Assembly (NCBI GenBank): GCA_025499705.1
Contig: JAFMVE010000020.1
Coordinates: forward strand, 1 to 64,000
DNA: 64,000 nt
Source: Carboxylicivirga caseinilyticus
GTDB lineage: Bacteria; Bacteroidota; Bacteroidia; Bacteroidales; Marinilabiliaceae
Reading direction: 5' to 3'
Shown: in pieces, positions 1-8,847 of the stretch
Layout: every line of letters begins with the position of its first letter
Numbering within the stretch: the first letter of the stretch is position 1
Made by a program: the position numbers and the translations under genes
Notes under the pieces: model-generated
Databases searched by the model: none
What the model was told of the DNA's origin: nothing
The model's input: only the letters and a program-made list of their open reading frames with translations

Positions 1-19
1 GAATCAATATATTATTATG

Positions 20-54
20 AAAAACAAAGAGGCTAATCGGTAAAGATTAACCTC
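20..54 (-). terminator. Terminator downstream of folD
   Basis: An inverted repeat with 10-nt arms at 29-38 and 45-54 (one G-U pair in the minus transcript) is followed on the minus strand by a T-rich tail at 20-28. It lies about 100 nt past the folD stop and would end the leftward ffh-folD transcript. Confidence 0.6.
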
Positions 55-157
55 ATATATTTTCCTTTTTAAGTATTACTTCTGAAATCGCCTATCAACA
101 GTTATAAGAATCTGTAAATAAAACACTTGTTAATGTCTTATAACTGATTATTCATTA

Positions 158-1039
158 TTATGAATATATTTCCTTTTTAGCCGATTTCAATGTATTAATG
201 ATCAAAGATGTAATCGTCATCGGCCCTACTCCACCCGGAACAGGTGTTATAAATGAACATTTAGGAGCTACTTCATCAAACAGCACATCTCCTTTTAAAC
301 GCCAACCCGACTTTGTTTCGGTTGATGGAACTCGAGTGGTGCCTACATCAATTACCACAGCTCCTTCTTTTACCATTTCGCCTTTAACAAAACCAGGTGA
401 TCCAATAGCGGCAACAATAATATCAGCCTGTAAACACAATTCTTTCAGGTTCTTAGTACGGCTATGGGCAACGGTTACAGTTGCATCTCCCGGATATCCT
501 TTTTGTGAAAGAAGTACACTCATCGGACGACCCACAATATTGCTACGACCGATAACAACCACATTCTTACCGGATGTTTCAATTTCATATCGTTTCAACA
601 ACTCCATAATTCCTTGCGGAGTAGCCGATATAAATGCAGGCATACCAATGGTCATGCGTCCTACGTTAACAGGGTGAAATCCATCTACGTCTTTACGGGG
701 ATCGATGGCTTCTGTAACTTTCTCCTCTGATATATGCTTAGGTAAAGGTAGTTGAACGATAAATCCGTCAATATCCGCATCATTGTTTAATTCATGCACT
801 TTAGCCAGTAATTCTTCTTCAGTAACATCGTCTTCATAACGAATTAAGCTTGAATTGAAACCCACTTCTTCACAGGCTTTCATTTTACCGGCTACATAGG
901 ACTCGCTTCCTCCATCATGCCCAACCAAAATGGCTGCCAGGTGAGGTTTTTTAACTCCTGAAGCAATCAATTGTTTTACTTCTTCAGCAATTTCTTCACG
1001 AATCTTTTTGGATGTTAATTTTCCGTCTATTAACTGCAT
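158..1039 (-). CDS. folD: Bifunctional methylenetetrahydrofolate dehydrogenase/cyclohydrolase FolD
   Basis: FolD interconverts 5,10-methylene-THF, 5,10-methenyl-THF and 10-formyl-THF in the cytoplasm, feeding purine and formyl-Met synthesis. The 293-residue length is typical. Visible family motifs are the catalytic Tyr48/Lys52 block ([15 protein letters not shown]), [10 protein letters not shown] at 91-100, the NADP-binding [11 protein letters not shown] loop, and PGGVGPMT at 268-275. I start at the ATG at 1039 (MQLIDGK). An upstream in-frame ATG at 1081 would place its codons inside the ffh terminator hairpin and adds a non-conserved tail. ffh lies upstream on the same strand, with a terminator between the two, so folD may have its own weak promoter or rely on read-through. 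Confidence 0.97.
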   Translation of the reverse strand: MQLIDGKLTSKKIREEIAEEVKQLIASGVKKPHLAAILVGHDGGSESYVAGKMKACEEVGFNSSLIRYEDDVTEEELLAKVHELNNDADIDGFIVQLPLPKHISEEKVTEAIDPRKDVDGFHPVNVGRMTIGMPAFISATPQGIMELLKRYEIETSGKNVVVIGRSNIVGRPMSVLLSQKGYPGDATVTVAHSRTKNLKELCLQADIIVAAIGSPGFVKGEMVKEGAVVIDVGTTRVPSTETKSGWRLKGDVLFDEVAPKCSFITPVPGGVGPMTITSLIINTLKSAKKEIYS

Positions 1040-1068
1040 GGCATTGATTTTACGGTTTATGTAATAAA

Positions 1069-1094
1069 AAAAGAAGCACAATTGTGCTTCTTTT
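1069..1094 (-). terminator. Terminator between ffh and folD
   Basis: A perfect palindrome with arms AAAAGAAGCACAA (1069-1081) and its complement (1082-1094) continues on the minus strand into a run of T. It is a canonical intrinsic terminator 15-40 nt past the ffh stop codon and could act in both directions. Confidence 0.8.
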
Positions 1095-1108
1095 GTAAAT
1101 CTTCTTAA

Positions 1109-2446
1109 TTATTTGCGTCGCCCCATTGGCATCTTACCCATCATTTTACTCATTTTATTACCCGTGGTCATCATCTTCATTACCTTTCGGGTATCATCAA
1201 ATTGCTTAATGAGTCGATTCACTTCCTGAATGGATGTTCCACTACCGGCTGCAATTCTTTTTTTACGACTTCCGTCGATAACACTTGGTTGTTCTCTCTC
1301 TAATGGAGTCATCGAACGAATGATGGCTTCAATACCTTTAAAAGCATCATCATCAATATCTACATTCTTAAGCATTTTACCCATTCCAGGAATCATACCT
1401 GCCAAATCTTTCAGGTTACCCATTTTTTTGATTTGCTGGATTTGCTTAAGGAAGTCATCAAAGTTAAATTGGTTCTTGGCAATTTTCTTTTGAAGCTTAC
1501 GGGCTTCTTCTTCATCGAATTGTTCCTGAGCACGCTCAACAAGTGAAACGATATCACCCATACCCAAAATACGGTCGGCCATACGACTTGGGTGGAAAAC
1601 ATCCAATGCTTCCATTTTCTCGCCGGTACCCACATATTTTATAGGCTTGTCAACAACGCTACGAATTGATAAAGCAGCACCACCCCGTGTATCACCATCT
1701 AATTTGGTAAGAACAACCCCGTCAAAATCCAGACGATCGTTAAATTCCTTTGCAGTGTTAACAGCATCCTGACCCGTCATGGAGTCAACCACGAAAAGGA
1801 TTTCATCAGGATTGGTTGCTTTTTTAACAGCTGCAATCTCGTTCATCATCTCCTCATCAATGGCCAAACGACCAGCGGTATCGATGATTACTACATCATG
1901 AGCACCTTTCTTAGCTTCTTTAATACCATCGGTAGCCAGTTTAACCGGATCTTTACAACCTTCTTCGGTATATACCTTTGCACCAATCTGCTCACCTAAA
2001 ACCTGCAACTGGTTGATCGCCGCAGGACGGTAAACGTCACCCGCAACCAACAAAGGATTCTTACCTTTTTTGGTTTTAAGTAAGTTTGCCAGTTTACCTG
2101 TAAAAGTTGTTTTACCAGATCCTTGCAGACCAGCAATAAGAATAATGGCAGGATTACCTTTCAGGTTAATATCTACCTGATTACCTCCCATTAAAACAGC
2201 TAACTCGTCATGAACCAGCTTAACCATCATTTCACCAGGCTTAACGGCTGAAAGCACGTTTTGGCCCATGGCTTTATCTTTAACGGTTTCGGTAAACTGT
2301 TTGGCTGTTTTATAGTTAACGTCGGCATCAAGCAGCGCTCGACGGATATCTTTTAATGTCTCTGCAATATTCAGTTCGGTGATTTTGTTTTCACCTTTCA
2401 GAAGTTTAAACGACTTTTCAAGCCTTTCACTAAGATTCTCAAACAT
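1109..2446 (-). CDS. ffh: Signal recognition particle GTPase Ffh (SRP54)
   Basis: Ffh binds signal sequences of nascent membrane and exported proteins with 4.5S RNA and docks with FtsY, using GTP. The 445-residue protein shows the N-domain helical bundle, then the G domain: P-loop GLQGSGKT at 106-113, DTAGRL at 189-194 and TKLD at 247-250. The Met-rich M domain follows (MIPGMGKMLKNVD and the C-terminal GNKMSKMMGKMPMGRRK). The length is close to the family norm of about 450. A TAnnTTTG promoter element sits 27-34 nt upstream of the start codon. folD follows after a terminator. Confidence 0.98.
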   Translation of the reverse strand: MFENLSERLEKSFKLLKGENKITELNIAETLKDIRRALLDADVNYKTAKQFTETVKDKAMGQNVLSAVKPGEMMVKLVHDELAVLMGGNQVDINLKGNPAIILIAGLQGSGKTTFTGKLANLLKTKKGKNPLLVAGDVYRPAAINQLQVLGEQIGAKVYTEEGCKDPVKLATDGIKEAKKGAHDVVIIDTAGRLAIDEEMMNEIAAVKKATNPDEILFVVDSMTGQDAVNTAKEFNDRLDFDGVVLTKLDGDTRGGAALSIRSVVDKPIKYVGTGEKMEALDVFHPSRMADRILGMGDIVSLVERAQEQFDEEEARKLQKKIAKNQFNFDDFLKQIQQIKKMGNLKDLAGMIPGMGKMLKNVDIDDDAFKGIEAIIRSMTPLEREQPSVIDGSRKKRIAAGSGTSIQEVNRLIKQFDDTRKVMKMMTTGNKMSKMMGKMPMGRRK

Positions 2447-2472
2447 TCCTGTTAATCATTTAAAATGTGCTG

Positions 2473-2480
2473 CAAAATTA
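2473..2480 (-). promoter_or_regulatory. -7 promoter element of ffh
   Basis: The minus strand reads TAATTTTG, a match to the Bacteroidota -7 consensus TAnnTTTG, about 27 nt upstream of the ffh ATG. I see no well-spaced -33 TTG. Confidence 0.5.
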
Positions 2481-2499
2481 AAAATAATTGTTACCCTTT

Positions 2500-2555
2500 A
2501 AAACAAAAAAAAGGCCTAAACTTCTAAAAATATAAATTCTTAGAAATCAGGCCTC
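2500..2555 (-). terminator. Terminator of the NAD(P)H oxidoreductase gene
   Basis: The arms AGGCCT (2512-2517 and 2549-2554) and TTCTAA/TTAGAA just inside them form a hairpin. On the minus strand it is followed by an uninterrupted T run (2503-2511). It lies 50 nt past the stop of the 2604-3200 gene. Confidence 0.7.
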
Positions 2556-2603
2556 GAAAAATGTACAAACTATATGATGTTAATTATGGTATAGTGAATA
2601 AAT

Positions 2604-3200
2604 TCAGTTAGTTATAATTTGTTTAGCTGGTTCGAAAACTGAAAGGGCAACTTTTAAATGTTTTTCAATTTCTTCCGTTGATGCCGATGGTATTTGAGGA
2701 AAAAACTCCTGATGTTTTACTTCCATCCCACAAAATTCAAAAATTTCACCTCCCTGAATTTTTCTAAAAGCTTCAATTAAACCTTTTTCTTCATACTCTT
2801 CTACGGTATTACCCATTGATGTATACAAATACACCTTTTTATTGGTTAGCAAGCCTTCTATCCCATTTTTTCCAGCTTTATAAGCAAAGCCATAGGCAAA
2901 AATTTTATCAATATAACCTTTTAAGATAGCTGGAAAACCGGCCCACCACAGTGGATATACCACGCTAATAATATCTGCTTCTTTAACCAGTGCTTGTTCT
3001 GAAAGAATATCTTCTTCAGTTTCTCCTTTTTTTAATTTTTCAAGATCAGAAGGCCAAAGTACAGGATCAAATTTCATTTCGTATAAGTCTCTGACTGTTG
3101 CTGACCATCCTCTCTTTTCACTTTCAGCTTTTAATGCATCCTTTAACTGAAAACTAAAACTTTTCTTTGATGGATGTGCATATATTATTAAGTGTTTCAT
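2604..3200 (-). CDS. NAD(P)H oxidoreductase, flavodoxin-like fold (NQO/MdaB type)
   Basis: Predicted cytoplasmic flavoprotein that reduces quinones or similar acceptors in two-electron steps. It opens with the flavodoxin-fold strand and phosphate loop HLIIYAHPSKKSFSFQL (residues 3-19). It carries the family segment VYPLWWAGFPAILKGYIDKIFAYGFAY near the middle, which binds flavin and contributes to the dimer. The 198 residues match the NQO1-like bacterial family, and MdaB/KefF-type proteins are the nearest alternatives. A CAAAnnTA (-7 element on the minus strand) at 3209-3216 lies so close to the ATG that the mRNA would have almost no leader. It is monocistronic, with its own terminator. Confidence 0.85.
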   Translation of the reverse strand: MKHLIIYAHPSKKSFSFQLKDALKAESEKRGWSATVRDLYEMKFDPVLWPSDLEKLKKGETEEDILSEQALVKEADIISVVYPLWWAGFPAILKGYIDKIFAYGFAYKAGKNGIEGLLTNKKVYLYTSMGNTVEEYEEKGLIEAFRKIQGGEIFEFCGMEVKHQEFFPQIPSASTEEIEKHLKVALSVFEPAKQIITN

Positions 3201-3413
3201 TATTTTATCAAAACTAATTATTACAATTCAACAGTATCAGGTATTTCAATTACTGTTTAAGTAAAGACCAACAAAGCCTGAAAAAGTTCGATCATCAGAA
3301 GTTAAAAGTGGTAAATAATTGTTGAATATCTAACTTATAAGGTGTTAAGGAGGTATTCTTTCTCTCTGTTATTAAGAAATCCAACAAAGTCCTGTTTGAA
3401 AAAATAAAGCTAT

Positions 3414-3421
3414 TATCTTTG
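3414..3421 (+). promoter_or_regulatory. -7 promoter element of the SNF2 helicase gene
   Basis: TATCTTTG matches TAnnTTTG and lies 52 nt upstream of the ATG at 3474. No -33 TTG at the usual 18-21 nt spacing was found. Confidence 0.45.
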
Positions 3422-3473
3422 TTGACTGCCTTGGGCTGAACATATGTCGTAAAATTAAAAACGCAAAGATTTT

Positions 3474-6416
3474 ATGGAGCAGTTGGTTGCTGTTATTACG
3501 GAAAAGAGAAATATTGGATTAACGCTTATCCCTTTTTTTGTAGAAATGGAGGACGACAATTATTTGTCGTTAATAGAACAAGCCACATCTGAGCATTTGA
3601 CTGAAAATCGTTTTCCTTTTTCAGCATCGCAAAAAGAAACTGTAAAGCTGCTCAACACCATAAATGAGCAACATATTTTTAAACGATTCTCAAAACAGAA
3701 GACACAAAAACTCTTTTTTGATAATCTGGATGAAAAATATGCAGAAGAACATATAAGACCCTATATCGATAAAAAGATTGCACAGGCATTGGAGATTATA
3801 GCATTGGATAATACGCCGGTATATTATAAAAACCCTAAATATAGCAGGTTATACAAAGCTGACCGAATAAATATCAGCCCCATACACGACGAGGCTTTGT
3901 TCTCGTTTACTTTGGATAATACAGGGCTTAAATACACCCTGAAAATAAAAAAAGGGGATCAGTACTTTGGTTTAACCAATCGTGAAATACTGGAAGTAAC
4001 CAACACTCCAGCAACCTTTTTAATAAATAATCAACTTTATCGTTTCGATAACATCGACAGTAAGAAATTCCGGCCGTTTATGCGGGTAAATCATGTACTG
4101 GTTCGACCACAAAGTGTTGAAACGTATATGAATACCTTTGTACAAACCAGTATTCGAAATCATGATGTGGAAGCCATTGGTTTTGATATAATGGATAAAA
4201 AGGTGGAGATGCGTCCTATTCTTGTACTGGAAAAGGATTTATCGCATAATCCTGTTCTTACTTTGAAATTCAAATACGATCAAAAGGAATATCTGGCCGG
4301 AACTAAATCGGAAGTATTTGTTGATTTGCATAAAAAAGCCGGGCATTATCATTTTACTCGATTCAAACGAAATAAAACGATTGAATCAGCAGTTATTGAA
4401 GCCCTTAAGAACATGGGACTACGAAATGTGAGTGAATCGCAGTACCTTCCAAAGGATATTTCTGCGGAACCGCAGGCAATGTTAAACCAACTGATCGAAT
4501 GGATTAACCATCATTACGGTGACATTATTTCTAATAATATAATTCTGGTTCAAAACGGTTTTGAAGAAAGCTATTATACCGGAAAGGTTAAGCTGGAAGT
4601 AGCTTATACCGAAGATAATGACTGGTTCGATATTAATGCAGTTATTACGGTGGGCGAATTTAAAATACCATTTCATAAGATACGACAGCATATCTTAAGA
4701 GGAAAACGTGAATACCTCCTGCCGAATAAAGAGATTTTTATAATCCCCGAGGAATGGTTTGCCCGTTTTTCTGATCTGATGCATTTTGTGGAAGTAAAAG
4801 ACAATAAATTGCTATTAGGCAAGATGCATTTTAACCTCTTGGATCAGGATAAGCTGACAGAAGTATCACCCGACTGGAAAAATAAAATTGGTCAGCTCAT
4901 TAATGAAAGTAATGGTAGTTTGCTGGAAACTCCTGCCGGCTTAAATGCACAGTTGCGGCATTATCAGCAGGAAGGTTATACATGGATGCAACTATTGAAT
5001 AATAATAACTTTGGAGGTATTCTGGCTGATGATATGGGATTGGGTAAGACAATACAAACCATTTCGTTGTTGCTTCAGCAGTATAATCATTCAGGTCAGG
5101 ATGAAGTAAAAGAAAAACCTGAAGTACAGCTGGATCTCTTTGATAGTAACATCGTTGGATTTAATAAAAGTACTTTACCTGCATCATTAATTGTTATGCC
5201 TACTTCGCTGGTTCATAACTGGGCCAATGAAATTAGAAAGTTTGCACCACAACTAAAGGTTTATTTATATACAGGAACCAACCGTGTTAAAACCAAGGAA
5301 ATAGGTAAGATTCTACGACATTATCATGTGGTTTTGAGTAGTTATGGTGTGGTAAGGAATGATATAGAATACCTGGGTAATTATCCGTTTCACTATGTTA
5401 TTCTGGATGAAAGTCAGAATATTAAAAATCCGGGATCCAAGATTTACCAGGCTGTTTCTGAACTGAAATCAGCGTACCGTTTGGTGCTTACAGGTACCCC
5501 AATTGAAAATGCACTGGTTGATTTATGGGCACAAATGAACTTTGTAAATAAAGGATTACTGGGCAGTTTAAACTTCTTTAAAAACAATTTTGCAGGTCCT
5601 ATTGAGAAAAAGCAGAATGAAGAAAAAGAAAAGAAATTACAACAGTTAATTACTCCGTTTATTTTGCGAAGGACAAAAGAAATGGTTGCCAAAGAGCTCC
5701 CTCCTGTCACAGAGCAGGTTTTACTGTGTGATATGACCGAGGATCAACAGAAATTCTACGACAGAGAGAAATCCGGTATTAGAAATGAATTACTGAAGGC
5801 TGTTGAGCAAACCGGAATTAATAAAAATGCAATCCTGGCACTTAAAGCTCTTACTAAATTACGCCAGATTGCCAACCACCCGGTATTGGTTGATGATACC
5901 TACAAAGGCAATTCAGGTAAATACCAGCAGATTTTTGAGAAGCTCGAGAATATTATCAAGGAAAAACATAAAGTGTTGATCTTTTCATCTTTTGTGAAAG
6001 ATCTGGAACTTATCGAAAAGGATTTAAAAGCTCAACGATTGAGATATTCGAAATTGGTAGGTTCAACCCTCGATAGAAATAAGGCAGTGGAAGAATTTAC
6101 CAAAAACGAAGACTGCAGAATCTTTCTGATATCGCTAAAAGCCGGTGGTGTTGGATTAAACCTGGTTGAAGCCGATTATGTTTTTGTACTTAATCCCTGG
6201 TGGAATCCTGCAGCTGAAGCTCAGGCAATCAACCGGGCCCATCGAATCGGACAGACAAAAAATGTGTTTGTATATAAATTTATTTCGGCCGATAGTATTG
6301 AAGAAAAGATTATGCGCCTGCAGGAGAAGAAAATGGAGCTGGCTGATACCTTCATCACCACCAATAATCCGTTAAAAGATATTAGTGATTCGGAGCTAAA
6401 AGAATTATTTGCATAG
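3474..6416 (+). CDS. SNF2-family DNA-dependent ATPase/helicase
   Basis: A 980-residue SWI2/SNF2 ATPase, predicted to translocate on double-stranded DNA or remodel protein-DNA complexes. The ATPase core shows motif I ADDMGLGKTIQT at about 518-529, motif II DESQ at 645-648 (the SNF2 form of DEAH), and motif III LTGTP. The C-terminal helicase lobe has the QAINRAHRIGQ arginine-finger motif near 917-927. The first ~480 residues are a large bacterial SNF2-associated region without a SWIM zinc finger that I can see. This layout is common and usually single-copy in Bacteroidota. No methyltransferase or nuclease partner is adjacent, so I read it as a chromosomal repair or remodelling factor rather than a defence component. 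The DUF2807-like gene follows 73 nt downstream. Confidence 0.9.
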   Translation: MEQLVAVITEKRNIGLTLIPFFVEMEDDNYLSLIEQATSEHLTENRFPFSASQKETVKLLNTINEQHIFKRFSKQKTQKLFFDNLDEKYAEEHIRPYIDKKIAQALEIIALDNTPVYYKNPKYSRLYKADRINISPIHDEALFSFTLDNTGLKYTLKIKKGDQYFGLTNREILEVTNTPATFLINNQLYRFDNIDSKKFRPFMRVNHVLVRPQSVETYMNTFVQTSIRNHDVEAIGFDIMDKKVEMRPILVLEKDLSHNPVLTLKFKYDQKEYLAGTKSEVFVDLHKKAGHYHFTRFKRNKTIESAVIEALKNMGLRNVSESQYLPKDISAEPQAMLNQLIEWINHHYGDIISNNIILVQNGFEESYYTGKVKLEVAYTEDNDWFDINAVITVGEFKIPFHKIRQHILRGKREYLLPNKEIFIIPEEWFARFSDLMHFVEVKDNKLLLGKMHFNLLDQDKLTEVSPDWKNKIGQLINESNGSLLETPAGLNAQLRHYQQEGYTWMQLLNNNNFGGILADDMGLGKTIQTISLLLQQYNHSGQDEVKEKPEVQLDLFDSNIVGFNKSTLPASLIVMPTSLVHNWANEIRKFAPQLKVYLYTGTNRVKTKEIGKILRHYHVVLSSYGVVRNDIEYLGNYPFHYVILDESQNIKNPGSKIYQAVSELKSAYRLVLTGTPIENALVDLWAQMNFVNKGLLGSLNFFKNNFAGPIEKKQNEEKEKKLQQLITPFILRRTKEMVAKELPPVTEQVLLCDMTEDQQKFYDREKSGIRNELLKAVEQTGINKNAILALKALTKLRQIANHPVLVDDTYKGNSGKYQQIFEKLENIIKEKHKVLIFSSFVKDLELIEKDLKAQRLRYSKLVGSTLDRNKAVEEFTKNEDCRIFLISLKAGGVGLNLVEADYVFVLNPWWNPAAEAQAINRAHRIGQTKNVFVYKFISADSIEEKIMRLQEKKMELADTFITTNNPLKDISDSELKELFA

Positions 6417-6489
6417 TTTTTGTAGCTTAGTGCCGTAAATTACTTAAAGGCTTTGTTAAAGGGAAAATTTATCTGAAAACATTAATCAT

Positions 6490-7176
6490 ATGAAAATATT
6501 TAGCACATTATTTCTGTCATTTCTACTTGTTGTTGGAATGCAGGCTCAGGAAGAAGATAGTACTGTACAGAAGCAAGTACGTAAAATGGGTTCTTTCGAC
6601 CGGGTTAAGGCCAGTAAAGGTGTAAATGTTACCTTGATAGAAGGAGAAAAAGAATCGGTTGAAGTACATATTAAAAACGGTGAATTAAGCGATGTAATTA
6701 CCGAATTGGAAAGCCGACAGTTGGTTGTTAAGATGAAAACCAAGATTTACAAAGGTGTGGCAGTACAAGTGTATGTAACGTACAAAACTATTCGTGAGGT
6801 TGAAACCGGATCAGGCGGTAGTATTGATGCTGAAAATACCATTTACGCTGATAAGCTTAAAATTAAGGCTGGTGCCGATTCAAGTATTGAACTGGATGTG
6901 GATGTAAATGCGGTGGAAGCTTCGGGTAATGCTGCCCGCATTGAATTATCGGGTGTTTGTAACGTGCAGGAAGTTAATATGGGTACCGGAGGTAAATACT
7001 ACAGTTATCCATTAGACAGTAAAGAAGCCGTTGTTAAAGCAACATTGGGAAGCACCATTGAAATTACCGTTAAGGAAAAACTAAATGCTTCAACCAGTAC
7101 CGGTGGATCGGTTACTTACAAAGGCGAACCGGCAAAAATAGAAATTAAAGGAAAAGTTCAGGAAGCTGAAGAATAA
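6490..7176 (+). CDS. Secreted head-GIN (DUF2807) domain protein
   Basis: A 228-residue exported protein with a clear signal peptide ending at MQAQ (residues 1-20). The rest is a repetitive beta-rich domain with the DUF2807/head-GIN hallmarks: an opening segment like FDRVKASKGVNVTLIEGEKESVEVH, then alternating turns such as GSGGSIDAENT and GTGGKYYSYP. Such domains form a right-handed beta-solenoid in the periplasm or on the outer membrane, and their biochemical role is unknown. The C-terminus is short and charged with no TM segment. It probably shares a transcript with the upstream helicase gene, but I see no functional link. Confidence 0.85.
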   Translation: MKIFSTLFLSFLLVVGMQAQEEDSTVQKQVRKMGSFDRVKASKGVNVTLIEGEKESVEVHIKNGELSDVITELESRQLVVKMKTKIYKGVAVQVYVTYKTIREVETGSGGSIDAENTIYADKLKIKAGADSSIELDVDVNAVEASGNAARIELSGVCNVQEVNMGTGGKYYSYPLDSKEAVVKATLGSTIEITVKEKLNASTSTGGSVTYKGEPAKIEIKGKVQEAEE

Positions 7177-7233
7177 ATCAGCTTCATTACAAACGAATTA
7201 GCAAAAAGGCACAAAGAAAGCTGTATTCAGCAC

Positions 7234-7264
7234 TTGTATTATACAATGAAATTACCTTTCTTTG
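7234..7264 (+). promoter_or_regulatory. Probable promoter of the tRNA-Arg transcript
   Basis: TTG at 7234-7236, then 20 nt, then TTTCTTTG at 7257-7264 (one mismatch to TAnnTTTG), followed by GCACC. The predicted start near 7270 would put the broken tRNA copy in the leader of the intact tRNA-Arg transcript. Confidence 0.45.
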
Positions 7265-7307
7265 CACCGCATTTGAGCCAAGGGGCTTTAAAAATGCTAA
7301 AAATATT

Positions 7308-7363
7308 GGTTCCGTAGCTTATCCCGCCACGATAGCTATCGTGGGTATCGGGAGGATAGAGCA
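7308..7363 (+). pseudogene. Truncated tRNA-Arg 5' fragment interrupted by a palindromic element
   Basis: Positions 7308-7321 are identical to the first 14 nt of the intact tRNA-Arg (7403-7416), and 7354-7363 match the next conserved block GGATAGAGCA (7420-7429). In place of the three D-loop bases ATT there is a 32-nt insert at 7322-7353. Homology ends before the anticodon stem, so this copy cannot fold into a tRNA. It lies 95 nt upstream of the functional gene in the same orientation. Confidence 0.8.
7322..7353. repeat. REP-like palindromic insert in the tRNA fragment
   Basis: The core CCACGATAGCTATCGTGG (7327-7344) is a perfect 18-nt palindrome, flanked by TCCCG (7322-7326) and CGGGA (7349-7353), which extend the pairing. 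The short, GC-rich hairpin in an AT-rich context resembles REP/MITE-like dispersed elements. No second copy was noticed in this window. Confidence 0.6.
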
Positions 7364-7402
7364 TCACTGCTAAAATACAAATACCAATATTTCAAATATT
7401 AA

Positions 7403-7476
7403 GGTTCCGTAGCTTAATTGGATAGAGCACCTGGTTACGGCCCAGGAGGTTAGGGGTTCGAGTCCCTTCGGGATCA
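7403..7476 (+). tRNA. tRNA-Arg (anticodon ACG)
   Basis: A full cloverleaf can be drawn: acceptor 7403-7409 with 7469-7475, D arm GCTT/GAGC, anticodon stem CCTGG/CCAGG around loop TTACGGC (anticodon ACG, read as ICG), variable AGGTT, and T arm with TTCGAGT. The discriminator is A7476 and CCA is not encoded. A terminator follows directly. Confidence 0.95.
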
Positions 7477-7479
7477 CAT

Positions 7480-7515
7480 TAAAACCAGTAAGTCAATGAT
7501 TTACTGGTTTTTGTA
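7480..7515 (+). terminator. Terminator after tRNA-Arg
   Basis: AAAACCAGTAA (7481-7491) pairs with TTACTGGTTTT (7501-7511), followed by more T. It ends the tRNA transcript and, on the other strand, lies just past the stop of the PIN-domain gene, so it may serve both converging transcripts. Confidence 0.75.
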
Positions 7516-7518
7516 TTT

Positions 7519-8847
7519 TTAAGGTGTCAAACTTGGTGTCAAATCTTCATCTTCATCCTTATCATTTTTCTTTAGCTCTTGTATCCATTTACTCCACAAT
7601 AAAATATTTTTCTTTCTTTTTTCTCTCTCCTCGTTGTCTGTAATTATTTTTCGTAATTTATTCTCAATATCTATAGAACTTGATTTAATAAAATCTAAAT
7701 ATTTTCCTTTATCTTCATCTTTCATCGTGTTAAATAAATCCAGCTCTAACTGTTTTTTCTTATTTTCTTCGGATTCTGTTTTATGCAATTCAAGCAAATA
7801 ATTATTTAATGCTATGTTTTGAGTATCAATACTCTTATTTAACCATCTTAGATTGTCCAACCCATCTATGTTTGAATGATTTTTGAAGTATATATTCCTT
7901 AGAATGTTACGCTCAAAAACACTATCAACTTCATTTATTGAACTCTCACTAACACCTATGCCTAAAATAGATTTCCCATCTTCAAGGAAAGATGAAGTAC
8001 TATACATATGAAAAAGTTTTATATTAGCTTCATCCATTAATTCGGCTTGTAAGTTTGCATGAGGACCAATTCTCTTTTTGCCCCGCGAATCAATTATAGT
8101 CCACCAGTCAGCTTTAGCATCATCAGTAATAAATATGACATTTTTCACATCTTCCTTGCTTGCCTTTTTAATGATTTGCTTCCAAAGAATTAAATCACCA
8201 TATTTTCTTTGATATTTTATTCCACCATAACTAAATGTAGGCTTATCATTTTGGTCCTTTGAAGCATCCTTATATCCAGGTGGAATTTCATTTTTATATC
8301 TTTCTTCTCCATCTTTTTCAACTTCATCAATCCAAATTTGATCTGGTTTGTTTCCAACTTTATTTTCAAAAAGAATATCCAACTTTTCTCTAATTGAATC
8401 ATGAGTTCTTACACAAGGTTGCTTTTCATCCCAATAAGTAAGTGATTTTTTATAATTGACTATTAATTTTTGAGTTTCTTTTTGAAACTTCACTGTGCTT
8501 TCATGAAGCTTTGGAAATTTACTCTTAAGATTTAATTGCTCAATATCAGAAGAAAATACCTTTTCAATTTTTGAAATATAATTGTTGACGGAAGAAAATA
8601 TTGCCTTTTCATTTTTTATTACATCCAATCTTCTTCTCTGATATTCCAAACCAACATGATAAGGAATCCAAATTTGCTCAGTTATATTGTTAATAACTTG
8701 AAAAAAGTCTTCTCTTGTTTGTTCTGCATAACTATATAAGTTCAAGAAGATATTTGTGTCAAAAATGAACAATGTACATTCATCTTTCCATGCCTTTGCT
8801 AAATCATCTTGATTAGGTATATAATATCCATTAAAAAGATTTCTCAT
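7519..8847 (-). CDS. PIN-like nuclease domain protein (PIN_8/DUF4935 type)
   Basis: A 442-residue predicted Mg-dependent RNase. The N-terminal half fits the PIN_8 (DUF4935) fold: LFIFDTNIFLNLY supplies the first catalytic Asp30, then IPYHVGLEYQRRRLDVI, a long helical insertion, and VIFITDDAKADWW with the second acidic pair at about 241-243. The C-terminal ~180 residues are charged, Lys/Glu-rich and helical. No antitoxin, helicase or ATPase gene is adjacent, so a classical VapC pair is not supported. The position against tRNA-Arg and the isolated content suggest an acquired accessory gene, but no integrase is present. A -7-like CAAATCTA (minus strand TAGATTTG) is at 8885-8892. Stand-alone RNase or defence effector roles are guesses. 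Confidence 0.75.
   Translation of the reverse strand: MRNLFNGYYIPNQDDLAKAWKDECTLFIFDTNIFLNLYSYAEQTREDFFQVINNITEQIWIPYHVGLEYQRRRLDVIKNEKAIFSSVNNYISKIEKVFSSDIEQLNLKSKFPKLHESTVKFQKETQKLIVNYKKSLTYWDEKQPCVRTHDSIREKLDILFENKVGNKPDQIWIDEVEKDGEERYKNEIPPGYKDASKDQNDKPTFSYGGIKYQRKYGDLILWKQIIKKASKEDVKNVIFITDDAKADWWTIIDSRGKKRIGPHANLQAELMDEANIKLFHMYSTSSFLEDGKSILGIGVSESSINEVDSVFERNILRNIYFKNHSNIDGLDNLRWLNKSIDTQNIALNNYLLELHKTESEENKKKQLELDLFNTMKDEDKGKYLDFIKSSSIDIENKLRKIITDNEEREKRKKNILLWSKWIQELKKNDKDEDEDLTPSLTP

Noticed and set aside
198-677. Open frame of 159 codons on the plus strand
   Set aside because: Lies entirely antisense to folD, whose protein motifs are complete; the plus-strand frame has no family features.
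3474-6416. SNF2 helicase as part of a defence system (DISARM-like)
   Set aside because: No methyltransferase, DUF1998, PLD or nuclease genes lie beside it; surrounding genes are housekeeping.
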